Source: UBA525 sp964589765 (GTDB lineage Archaea > Nanobdellota > Nanobdellia > Woesearchaeales > UBA525). From it: a DNA stretch of 64,000 nt. The translations under genes and the position numbers were made by a program. The stretch's first letter is position 1. Every line of letters starts with the position of its first letter. The notes under the pieces were generated by a model that did no database searches, was not told the origin of the DNA, and saw only the letters and a program-made list of their open reading frames with translations. The stretch lies in the NCBI GenBank assembly GCA_964589765.1, contig CAZPUM010000001.1, forward strand, positions 1 through 64,000. The letters are read 5' to 3'. Of this stretch, positions 1 through 7,610 are shown piece after piece.

Positions 1-909
1 AAGCGCCCAGAGGTAAAGAAAGTCATAGGCATCGACAATATGTCGAGGCAGTTTCTCAGCGAGGACCCTTTCGAGTACATTGAATCTAAGGAGCTTAAAG
101 AGAAGTTTGTCTTCGAAAAAAGAGAGTTCCAGGAACTTACCGTGAGAGATATTGATGAAAACGACATCGATTGTGTGATTCATCTGGCAGCATTTGTATC
201 AATCCCTGACAGTATGGTCTCTGGCAACGAAGAGAAGTACTTCTACAACAACGAGGAAGGAACATTCAAATTAATCCTTACACTCCTAAAAACAGAAAAG
301 AAACCAATGCTGATTTACGCCAGCAGTCCTGAAGTTTACGGCGAAGCGATTTACACGCCAATGGATATTAACCACCCGTTACAGCCAAAGTCTGTTTACG
401 CAGTAACAAAGCTCGCAGCAGAGAAACACTGCTCGGCCATCCACAAATGGCACAACTATCCTGTTGTTATCATCAGGAACTTCAACACCTTCGGAGAGAA
501 TCAGCACGTCTTTGAGGATGCGGGAGTTATCTCTCTGTTCATCAACAAAGCGCTGAAAAACATGCCAATCACAATCCACGATGACGGGAAGCAGACACGA
601 GACTTCCAGTACGTCAAGGACGCTGTAAGAGCATACTCTCTCGTAGCACTGGCAGGTAAAAAACTTGCCGGAAGCGTATTCAATATTGGAACCGGACGAC
701 AAGTCTCAATGAATGAACTTGCCAAGAAAGTTATAGAGTTCAGTGGTTCTAAGAGTGAGATAATTTTCACAAAAGGACGCCTAGCAGACCTGCGTTCGCT
801 GGAAGCAGACTATAAGGATATCAACAAGGCTGTTGGTTGGGAACCAGAATATTCCTTCGAAGAAGGTTTAAAGCGTACCATCGAATGGTACCGCGAGCAC
901 ACAAAATGA
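1..909 (+). CDS. NAD-dependent sugar epimerase/dehydratase (extended SDR), 5' partial
   Basis: The gene enters from the left edge: the frame is open to base 1 (KRPEVKKVIGIDNMSR), so the N-terminal Rossmann GxxGxxG strand lies outside the window and an ATG at 40 is not the true start. The visible part has the extended-SDR active site YAVTK (in SVYAVTKLAAEK), the NTFGENQ loop and the C-terminal NIGTGRQVSMNELA segment typical of UDP-glucose 4-epimerase/dehydratase relatives acting on nucleotide sugars in the cytoplasm. It overlaps the next epimerase by 4 bases (ATGA), so the two are translationally coupled. The exact sugar substrate cannot be told. Confidence 0.9.
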   Translation, partial: KRPEVKKVIGIDNMSRQFLSEDPFEYIESKELKEKFVFEKREFQELTVRDIDENDIDCVIHLAAFVSIPDSMVSGNEEKYFYNNEEGTFKLILTLLKTEKKPMLIYASSPEVYGEAIYTPMDINHPLQPKSVYAVTKLAAEKHCSAIHKWHNYPVVIIRNFNTFGENQHVFEDAGVISLFINKALKNMPITIHDDGKQTRDFQYVKDAVRAYSLVALAGKKLAGSVFNIGTGRQVSMNELAKKVIEFSGSKSEIIFTKGRLADLRSLEADYKDINKAVGWEPEYSFEEGLKRTIEWYREHTK

Positions 910-1868
910 AAATACTTGTAACAGGAGGGGCAGGGTTTATAGGGAGACACTTNNNNNNNNNNTTGACAAAGGAGCTCCTAAAAGGAGGCCACGAGGTTTG
1001 GGTGTTAGACAACTTGTTTAGAGGAAAGAAAGAAAACCTCGATGAGCTAAGATGTGACAGACTTCACGAAATCTACAAATCTGTTACAAATGAAGAGGCT
1101 CTCAAAGAGGTTTTCAAAACCAATTTTGACCAGGTTCTTCATCTTGCAAGCACTTGTGATGTACAACTAAGTATTGACCATCCTGAAGAGACTTTCTACG
1201 CCGATTTAGAAGGGACATACCTAATGTTAGAGTACACAAGAAAACACTGCCCAAACGCACTTTTCTTATACATGAGCTCTTGTATGGTTTATGATGAGGC
1301 AAACAAACCACTTACTGAAGAAGACAGTCTAAAAGCATCCTCACCATACGCGGCAACAAAAATGGGTTCAGAGAATCTTGTAACATCTTACAAGAATGCA
1401 TACGGAATGCGCACAGTAATACTGCGGCCTTTCAACACTTTCGGACCCTTCGGGTTTGTTCACAAGGACCGTGGAGAAGCAGGAGTTATTCTGAAGTTCA
1501 TTAGAGCAAAGATAAGAAACGAAAAACTAAAGATTTTTGGAACTGGCACGCAGACAAGAGACTTCCTGTTCGTTAGCGACTGCGTGCGACTAATCCTGAA
1601 AGCCATGGAAACCCCCGAAGTTGAAGGAATGGTTATTCACGGGGGGTCAGGACGAGAAATCAGCATCAACGCTTTGGCAAAACTGATTTCAGGAGACAAT
1701 TACGAACATGTTGAGCACCATCATCCACAGAGCGAAGTGATGCGATTGCTTGCCGACAACTCTGTTGCAGAAAAAGTGCTCAAATGGAAGCCAGAGGTTA
1801 CTCTGGAAGAAGGAATCAAAATTACATCTGAGTGGCTGAAAGAACACCCAGAGTTAATAAACGAGTGA
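906..1868 (+). CDS. NAD-dependent sugar epimerase/dehydratase (extended SDR), interrupted by 10 N
   Basis: Starts at the ATG at 906 that overlaps the previous stop. It carries the Rossmann motif TGGAGFIG at residues 6-13, the catalytic YAATK, and a NTFGPFG loop, giving about 320 residues. It belongs to the UDP-sugar epimerase/dehydratase group and is a paralogue of the preceding gene. Ten N bases at 953-962 lie just after GFIGRH. Joining H directly to LTKELLKGGHEVW restores the usual GFIGSHLxxxLLxxGHEV spacing, so the four X residues are probably an assembly artefact. Part of a polysaccharide-precursor operon. Confidence 0.9.
   Translation: MKILVTGGAGFIGRHXXXXLTKELLKGGHEVWVLDNLFRGKKENLDELRCDRLHEIYKSVTNEEALKEVFKTNFDQVLHLASTCDVQLSIDHPEETFYADLEGTYLMLEYTRKHCPNALFLYMSSCMVYDEANKPLTEEDSLKASSPYAATKMGSENLVTSYKNAYGMRTVILRPFNTFGPFGFVHKDRGEAGVILKFIRAKIRNEKLKIFGTGTQTRDFLFVSDCVRLILKAMETPEVEGMVIHGGSGREISINALAKLISGDNYEHVEHHHPQSEVMRLLADNSVAEKVLKWKPEVTLEEGIKITSEWLKEHPELINE
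953..962. other. Run of 10 N (scaffold join)
   Basis: Ten undetermined bases inside the second epimerase gene. The bases on both sides are TT, and deleting TT plus the ten N restores both reading frame and the conserved Rossmann spacing, so this looks like two contigs joined with a fixed-length placeholder rather than missing sequence. Confidence 0.9.
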
Positions 1869-1870
1869 AA

Positions 1871-2563
1871 ATGGAACTGAAAAACAAAACACTGCTTGTA
1901 ATATCCCCCCACCCTGATGACGAAACTCTGGGCTGTGGTGGATTGATATCGAAAGTTAAGGCTGAAGGCGGAAAGGTCTTTGTTATAGTTGTCGCACTTG
2001 GAGACATCGCACAGTATGGTGGAGAAAGTAAGTCCAATGCGAGAGTGGAAGAGCTTAACAACGTGATGAAGTTCCTGAAAGTTGACGATTATGACCTGGT
2101 TTGGGTTGACGACACAAAGCACCTGGTGCTCGACACAATTCCACAAAAGGATTTGATTAATCTTTTTGAAAGCAAGAGTAAATGTTCTCTACTCAAAACG
2201 AAACCAGACATTGTAGCCATTCCCTCAGAACTTAGTGTGAACCAAGACCATAAAGCATGCTACTCTGCTGCTTTAACCGCAGTCAGGCCAAGAAGTTCGG
2301 GAGTTGGTTCCCCCAATGTTTTAATCTATGAACAGACAGACATTTTATGGTCTGAAAAAGTGTTTGAGCCAAACCTCTGGGTAGACATTTCAAAACATTT
2401 GGATAACAAATTGGACGCATTGAAGCTATACGGTTCTCAAATGAGAGAAGAACCTGAATTAAGAAGCATACAAAACATCAAAAGACTTGCTGAACTTAGA
2501 GGCTCACAAGTAGGAGTTATGGCTGCAGAGTCATTCAAAATTTTAAGGATGGTGAATAGATGA
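1871..2563 (+). CDS. LmbE/PIG-L family N-acetyl-sugar deacetylase
   Basis: About 230 residues. The N-terminus has the zinc-binding signature SPHPDDETLGCGG, the hallmark of the LmbE/PIG-L family, which removes acetyl groups from N-acetylglucosaminyl compounds. A second metal-site region follows in NQDHKACYSAAL (His of the HxxH-like motif). The start is ATG 1871; an in-frame GTG at 1865 overlapping the previous stop is an alternative. The stop overlaps the next gene by ATGA. In this cluster it probably deacetylates a nucleotide- or lipid-linked amino sugar; that substrate is inferred from neighbours only. Confidence 0.85.
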   Translation: MELKNKTLLVISPHPDDETLGCGGLISKVKAEGGKVFVIVVALGDIAQYGGESKSNARVEELNNVMKFLKVDDYDLVWVDDTKHLVLDTIPQKDLINLFESKSKCSLLKTKPDIVAIPSELSVNQDHKACYSAALTAVRPRSSGVGSPNVLIYEQTDILWSEKVFEPNLWVDISKHLDNKLDALKLYGSQMREEPELRSIQNIKRLAELRGSQVGVMAAESFKILRMVNR

Positions 2564-3453
2564 AGATACTACTTCTAGGAGGAGGCGGTTTCGTCGGCTC
2601 AGCAATAGCAAAGGAACTTTCACAAAAACACGAAGTCACCTGCGTAGGAAAAACGCCGAAAGATATTGAAAACTGCAATTTTGTCGAGGCAGATATTTTG
2701 AAATCTGAAAAGATTCCTGAGCTAATCAAAGATTCGGACTGGGTTATACACCTTCTTGGTGGGGGAGGAACAGGATACTTCCTAAACAATAAAGATGCAA
2801 TTGGAGACAGTTTGAGAGTGACAGAGAGAATATCTAGAGAGTGCGCTCTTTCAAACACAAAACTGATATTCACTTCAACCGTTGCGGTTTACACGACCTT
2901 CGCTCAAAGAAAACTTCCAATCAGTGAAGACTCCCCCCCAATTCCTGACGAGATTTACGGCGCAACAAAACTTCTCAGCGAATACATGATTAAAGAGTCA
3001 GGAGCACCATATCTAATTTTCAGAATAGGAAACATATACGGTTTCAGTAACAACTTCCATTGCGGAGGCGTTTTGAGTAAATTCATACAATTGGCCGCAG
3101 ATGGAAAGCCCTTAACAGTAATGGGTGGTGGAAACAAGATGGACTATGTCCACTTGAAAGATTTGGCAAAGGCCTTCTCTTCAGCGATTGAAAAGAACGT
3201 TACAAACGAAATCATAAACATCGGTTCAGGAACATTTACAACTGTGGCTGATGTTTCCAACCAGATTAAAGAGGCTTACAAACTACACGGTAAAGAAATC
3301 GAAATCGCAGTAACAGAGAATGAAGAAGCACAGTATGTAGACCGTCAACTTTCAATAGACAAAGCAAAGAGTTTGCTTGATTGGGAACCAACCGTTGGCT
3401 TTGCTGAAGGGGTTGCGGAAACTGTGAAATTATACTTGGAGGAGAACAAATGA
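2560..3453 (+). CDS. NAD-dependent sugar epimerase/dehydratase (extended SDR)
   Basis: 297 residues. It has an N-terminal nucleotide-binding motif GGGGFVGSAIA, a catalytic YGATK and the RIGNIYGFSNN loop. It is a third extended-SDR enzyme in the operon, more divergent than the first two. It overlaps the LmbE gene upstream and the aminotransferase downstream by ATGA, so the four genes form one coupled transcript. It probably acts as epimerase or 4,6-dehydratase/reductase in nucleotide-sugar synthesis; the reaction is not determined. Confidence 0.88.
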   Translation: MKILLLGGGGFVGSAIAKELSQKHEVTCVGKTPKDIENCNFVEADILKSEKIPELIKDSDWVIHLLGGGGTGYFLNNKDAIGDSLRVTERISRECALSNTKLIFTSTVAVYTTFAQRKLPISEDSPPIPDEIYGATKLLSEYMIKESGAPYLIFRIGNIYGFSNNFHCGGVLSKFIQLAADGKPLTVMGGGNKMDYVHLKDLAKAFSSAIEKNVTNEIINIGSGTFTTVADVSNQIKEAYKLHGKEIEIAVTENEEAQYVDRQLSIDKAKSLLDWEPTVGFAEGVAETVKLYLEENK

Positions 3454-4580
3454 AACCTGTACACAGCGCAAAACCTTATTTTCACCCAGATGATAGGGAA
3501 AATATTCTAGCAGACATAAAAAAGATTCTTGAGACTGGCCAACTAATAATGGGTGACAACCTTAAGCAGTTTGAAGAGGACTTCGCAAAGTATACCGAAT
3601 GTAAATATGGAGTTGGAGTAATCTCAGGCACAGCAGCACTTCAGATTCTTTACCAGTACTACGATGTTAAAGACAAAGAGGTCATTGTTCCTACAAACAC
3701 ATTCATGGCAACAGCCACAGCTGTTATTTATGCTGGGGGAACCCCTATAATCGCCGATATCGACCCAGACTATTTGTGTTCAGGTCCTAACGAAATCAGA
3801 GAAAAAATCACTGACAAAACAAAGGGTGTTTGTGTTGTACACCTCGGCGGATTGGTTCACCCTAAGATGGACGAGATTAAAGCTTTGTGTAAAGAAAAAG
3901 GCCTTTTCCTTATTGAGGACGCAAGCCACGCACACGGTTCTGAGTACCATGGAAAGAAAGTGGGCAGTCTCACAGACGCAGCATGCTTCTCATTCTACCC
4001 AACAAAGGTTTTCACAACAGGCTCCGGTGGAATGATTGTTACTGATGATGAAAAACTCAAAGAATTCGCAATCAGTGTTAGACATCACGGTGCAGGCACA
4101 TCTCTATTAGACATTAACAAGCTAGGAAACCACTGGGTCATGAACGAGATTCTCGCAACCATTGGTAAAGACACACTTCCAAGACTTGATGAATGGGTGG
4201 ATAAGAGAAATCACATAGCAGACATTTACACAAAAGGTTTGAAGAACAACCCAAAGCTGAAGCTTATCCTTCCACCAGAGAACACAAAGAGCGCTTACTA
4301 CAAGTATTCGATTGTACTTGATGATTCAATCGATAGAGACAAAATGATGGAGATTCTTGGCAAGGAATATCAGATAGGTACTGGCGCATTGTACTGGCCA
4401 TCAGTGCACACAATGCCTCTTATGAAATATATGTATGGATACAAAGAAGGCGACCTGCCGAAGTCCGAAAAGGCGTTGAAGCAGGCAATCTGCCTGCCAA
4501 TGCACGTTCAGATCACAGATGAGGATGCTGAACGTGTTGTCCACGATTTCCAAGAAGCGATGGAGAAGTGCAAGAAATGA
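3450..4580 (+). CDS. DegT/DnrJ/EryC1/StrS family sugar aminotransferase
   Basis: 376 residues. This is a PLP-dependent sensory-transduction-type sugar aminotransferase. The cofactor Lys is about residue 186 in SFYPTKVFTTGSGG, and the PLP-binding Asp is in LIEDASHAHG. Such enzymes transfer an amino group from glutamate to a 4-keto (or 3-keto) nucleotide sugar supplied by the neighbouring dehydratases. It retains the canonical Lys, unlike the second DegT-fold protein of the cluster near 6.2-7.5 kb. Overlaps both neighbours by ATGA. Confidence 0.92.
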   Translation: MKPVHSAKPYFHPDDRENILADIKKILETGQLIMGDNLKQFEEDFAKYTECKYGVGVISGTAALQILYQYYDVKDKEVIVPTNTFMATATAVIYAGGTPIIADIDPDYLCSGPNEIREKITDKTKGVCVVHLGGLVHPKMDEIKALCKEKGLFLIEDASHAHGSEYHGKKVGSLTDAACFSFYPTKVFTTGSGGMIVTDDEKLKEFAISVRHHGAGTSLLDINKLGNHWVMNEILATIGKDTLPRLDEWVDKRNHIADIYTKGLKNNPKLKLILPPENTKSAYYKYSIVLDDSIDRDKMMEILGKEYQIGTGALYWPSVHTMPLMKYMYGYKEGDLPKSEKALKQAICLPMHVQITDEDAERVVHDFQEAMEKCKK

Positions 4581-5296
4581 TTTTAACAGCCCACCAACCA
4601 GTATACCTACCTTGGCTCGGGCTGTTTCATAAGATTGCACTTGCAGACACATTTGTCTGGTTCGACCACATTCAATATTCAAAGGATGAGTTTTACAATC
4701 GGAACAAAATCAAAGGTGCAAATGGTCCAATAACACTTACTGTTCCTGTAAATACAAAGGGAAAAAGCTTCGAGGTTCTTCTAGACGAGGCCGAGATAGA
4801 CAACTCTCAGAATTGGAAGAGAGACCACTGGAAAGCGATTCAATTTGCTTACAGAAACGCCCCTTACTGGGAAGATTACGGGCCGTTCTTTGAAGATGTT
4901 TACAAACAGGAATGGAAATTTTTAGGAAATTTGAATAAACATATTCTAAAGCAGATTCTTGAATGGCTTGAAATTAAGGTCAAATGGCTTGAATGGAACG
5001 ATGTGAACCCAGAAGGTGAGAAATCAGGGCTAGTTCTGGACATGTGCAAGAAGGTCGGCTGTTCTGTTTACATTTTTGGAGGTCTTGGCGAGAACTACGC
5101 TGATAAAGAGGCATTTACAGAGGCGAAAATCATCCCATACTTTCAGAAATATAACCATCCTGAATATTCTCAGAGGTTCCCTAAGCAAGGGTTTGTACCC
5201 TACCTATCAGTCATAGACCTTCTGTTCAATGAGGGTCCAAAAAGCAAAGAGATAATTATGTCAGGTAATGTTTCAAGAGAAGATCTGCCGACGTAG
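4577..5296 (+). CDS. WbqC-like family protein
   Basis: 239 residues starting at the ATG that overlaps the aminotransferase stop. The N-terminus ILTAHQPVYLPWLGLFHKI is the recognisable signature of the WbqC-like family found in O-antigen and capsule clusters; its exact reaction is not established. It is last in the plus-strand sugar operon. Its TAG stop lies inside the tRNA-Thr gene (10-base overlap), so the end of the coding region and the 5' acceptor arm of the tRNA share sequence. Confidence 0.85.
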   Translation: MILTAHQPVYLPWLGLFHKIALADTFVWFDHIQYSKDEFYNRNKIKGANGPITLTVPVNTKGKSFEVLLDEAEIDNSQNWKRDHWKAIQFAYRNAPYWEDYGPFFEDVYKQEWKFLGNLNKHILKQILEWLEIKVKWLEWNDVNPEGEKSGLVLDMCKKVGCSVYIFGGLGENYADKEAFTEAKIIPYFQKYNHPEYSQRFPKQGFVPYLSVIDLLFNEGPKSKEIIMSGNVSREDLPT

Positions 5297-5360
5297 CTCA
5301 ATTGGCTAGAGCATTTACATCGTATGTAAAAGGTTGGAGGTTCAAATCCTTCCGTCGGCT
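5287..5360 (+). tRNA. tRNA-Thr (anticodon CGT)
   Basis: A full cloverleaf can be drawn: acceptor GCCGACG with CGTCGGC, D stem GCTC/GAGC, anticodon stem TTTAC/GTAAA with loop ATCGTAT (anticodon CGT, Thr), and T arm GGAGG-TTCAAAT-CCTTC. The discriminator base is T, as usual for archaeal tRNA-Thr. CCA is not encoded and no intron is visible. The 5' end overlaps the WbqC-like gene and the 3' end overlaps the opposite-strand reductase gene. Confidence 0.95.
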
Positions 5361-6196
5361 TTCATATGTTCTACAAGATTTTTCACAGTCTCCTTGAAAG
5401 TGGGTAGTTTTAAACCCATATCTAATGCTTTGCCAACATCTAAAACACCTAATCGTGGCCTTAATTTCCATTCTTTTGAAACTACCTCTATAACGGATTC
5501 GCTTCCAAGCATATCCTTTAACTGTTCCATGTACTGTTCTCTTGAGAATGGGTCTTTTGTTCCCAAATGAAGAACGCCGACAGCACCATCCTGAATCGCA
5601 GACCATATTAATTTTGCAAGGTCATCAACAAAAAGTGAGTTCTGAAAGTATCCCTCATATGCTTGAAGCCTGTTGCCATTCAGAAGTTCGGGAAAAGGCC
5701 AGACTAAATCACCTTTCTGTTCATAAATAAGAATGTTAAACCTTAGAATAGACCAAGGAGATTCGTATTTTTTAGTGTGTTCCTCTCCTTTGATTTTTGA
5801 TTCAGCATACTTGCTTACAGGCATAGGAGAATCATTCTCAGAATAACTTGATTTAGAACCTGGAAATACATAGCTCGTCGACAAATACACAAAATGAACG
5901 TTGTTTTTCTCGCAATAATCCCTACATCTTTTTACAGGCGCAGCATGAGTTGCCATAGCCAATATTGGCTCGCGCTCACATTTTGCAACCTCAGTTATTG
6001 ATGCAACATAAATAATCGTTTTGGGTTTAACCCTTTCAAGAAGGTTATCCAAATCATCTTTTCTAACATCTAATTTGTGACAGGGAATTCTGAAGTCTGG
6101 TTTTTTCGAGTTAAATGTAATCTCAATGGGAACTTTCGCCTGCCTTACAAGTGCTTTGCCAACGTTCCCACTCCCGCCAATTATCAGTACAGTCAT
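5342..6196 (-). CDS. RmlD-like dTDP-4-dehydrorhamnose reductase family protein
   Basis: 284 residues. Short N-terminal Rossmann motif IIGGSGNVGKAL, YLSTSYVFPG and YAESK (catalytic Tyr-x-x-x-Lys) match the RmlD/SDR substrate-binding family, which reduces 4-keto-6-deoxy sugars. It lies downstream of the E1-type dehydrase on the same strand with a 4-base overlap, so the two probably act in sequence on one deoxysugar. The last codons overlap the 3' half of tRNA-Thr on the other strand by 19 bases. Confidence 0.85.
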   Translation of the reverse strand: MTVLIIGGSGNVGKALVRQAKVPIEITFNSKKPDFRIPCHKLDVRKDDLDNLLERVKPKTIIYVASITEVAKCEREPILAMATHAAPVKRCRDYCEKNNVHFVYLSTSYVFPGSKSSYSENDSPMPVSKYAESKIKGEEHTKKYESPWSILRFNILIYEQKGDLVWPFPELLNGNRLQAYEGYFQNSLFVDDLAKLIWSAIQDGAVGVLHLGTKDPFSREQYMEQLKDMLGSESVIEVVSKEWKLRPRLGVLDVGKALDMGLKLPTFKETVKNLVEHMKADGRI

Positions 6197-7515
6197 AGTT
6201 TTTCGAAAAACTCGTCGATAGCTTCACAGACATAGTCCGCCATCTCATCTGTGAGCGCAGGATTACAACCAATAAACAACCCGTTCTTGTGAAAGAAGTC
6301 AGTGTTAGTCATCTCGTCTGCGCGGAAATTTAGTGTTATGTACGCTGGTTGTTTCATCATGTTTCCGCCCAGCATCGGCCTAGTCTCAATTCTTTTGCTT
6401 TCCATGAAAGACTGAAAGGTTGTTCTGTCAAAAGGCGCAGTTTCCTTTACGGCCAGAGGCACCGCAAACCAGCTTGGGCTTGAATTTTCTTGCGCCTCAA
6501 TCACTTCAACATATTTGCTGTACTCGTTGAGCTTCTTCGCGAAACGCGTATAGTATTTCATTCGGTTCTCAACAAAACCAGGCAGTTTCTTCAGCTGTTC
6601 TACGCCGATTGCTGCCTGGATATCCAGGATCTTGAACTTACCCCCTATATTACTAGTGACAAACCTGTGGTCACACTTATCGCCTGAGGGCAAGATAAAA
6701 TTAAACCTGTTACCACAAGCTCCTTTGTCAGGGTTCGGCTGGTTCCACTTACAGAAACACGCCTTACCTGTTTGTTTCAAGCTATCAATTATTGCAGCAT
6801 ACTGCTTTGTCTTACAACAAATCAAACCCCCTTCACCCATTGTCATCTGGTGTGCGCTGTAGAACGAGAAACAGCCCATCTCACCGAAGGAGCCGAACTT
6901 TTTGCCCTTGTATGTACCACCATGACCATCACAACAGTCCTCGACAACGAACAGATTATGCTTCTCTGCGATTTCAAGCAGAGCATCCATGTCAGGACAG
7001 TTTCCTAAATGATGAAGTATCAGAATTGCTTTAGTCTTTGGACCTATCATTTTTTCAACGCTTTCAGCACTCATACAGGCAGTTTTTCTGTCAACATCCA
7101 CAAGAACAGGTTTTAGATTGTTCAGAATTATTGAATTAAGACTTGTCGGGAATGTCAAAGCAGGAGTGATTACCTCATCCCCCTCTTCCAGATGATTCTT
7201 CACCGTTCTGTTCTTTAGGGTCAGGAAAGATAGATACAAAGCAGCACTTCCTGAGTTACACACCATCGATGCTGGAACTCCTATGTAATTTGAGAACTCA
7301 TTCTGAAACTGTTCTGTGTACTTTCCTTCTGCTAGCCACTTTCCAAAGGATTCAAAATAGGCGTCTATAACTGCTAATCCCTCTTTCTCATCCACATTAG
7401 AGCCAGAATATCCTATTTTTGTCTTTCCCGGAACAAAAGGGGTCTCTGAATACTTGAAATATTCAACAACAAGTTCCTTGATTTTTCCCAGTATCTCTTC
7501 TTTACTTTCTACCAT
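6193..7515 (-). CDS. E1/RfbH-type CDP-4-keto-6-deoxyglucose 3-dehydrase-like protein
   Basis: 440 residues of DegT fold, close to the length of RfbH. The usual PLP-Lys is replaced by His222 in SFYSAHQMTMGEGG, as in the E1/ColD dehydrases that remove the 3-hydroxyl of hexoses. Cysteines 195, 253, 255 and 267 match the [2Fe-2S] pattern of E1 (C-x57-C-x-C, then x11 rather than x7 before the last Cys). E1 enzymes need an electron-donating reductase (E3), which is not visible here. The product would be a 3,6-dideoxyhexose. The gene is probably leaderless, with a TATA element at 7537-7545. Confidence 0.88.
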   Translation of the reverse strand: MVESKEEILGKIKELVVEYFKYSETPFVPGKTKIGYSGSNVDEKEGLAVIDAYFESFGKWLAEGKYTEQFQNEFSNYIGVPASMVCNSGSAALYLSFLTLKNRTVKNHLEEGDEVITPALTFPTSLNSIILNNLKPVLVDVDRKTACMSAESVEKMIGPKTKAILILHHLGNCPDMDALLEIAEKHNLFVVEDCCDGHGGTYKGKKFGSFGEMGCFSFYSAHQMTMGEGGLICCKTKQYAAIIDSLKQTGKACFCKWNQPNPDKGACGNRFNFILPSGDKCDHRFVTSNIGGKFKILDIQAAIGVEQLKKLPGFVENRMKYYTRFAKKLNEYSKYVEVIEAQENSSPSWFAVPLAVKETAPFDRTTFQSFMESKRIETRPMLGGNMMKQPAYITLNFRADEMTNTDFFHKNGLFIGCNPALTDEMADYVCEAIDEFFEKL

Positions 7516-7536
7516 ACTTTAAAGTGTCAGAAGTCT

Positions 7537-7545
7537 GTTTTTATA
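7537..7545 (-). promoter_or_regulatory. TATA box for the E1-like/RmlD-like operon
   Basis: The sequence tttttatat (minus strand atataaaaa) lies 22-30 bases upstream of the ATG at 7515, the spacing expected for a leaderless archaeal transcript. The divergent plus-strand gene at 7611 has its own weaker A+T element near 7583-7590. Confidence 0.6.
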
Positions 7546-7610
7546 TGTTATGACGGTAAAATATAGATACTCTCCCTAAACTATTAAAATAGAGGAGAAG
7601 GCACAACACC

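Noticed and set aside
6193..7515. Ordinary DegT aminotransferase
   Set aside because: The PLP-Lys is replaced by His and Fe-S cysteines are present, so the 3-dehydrase class fits better.
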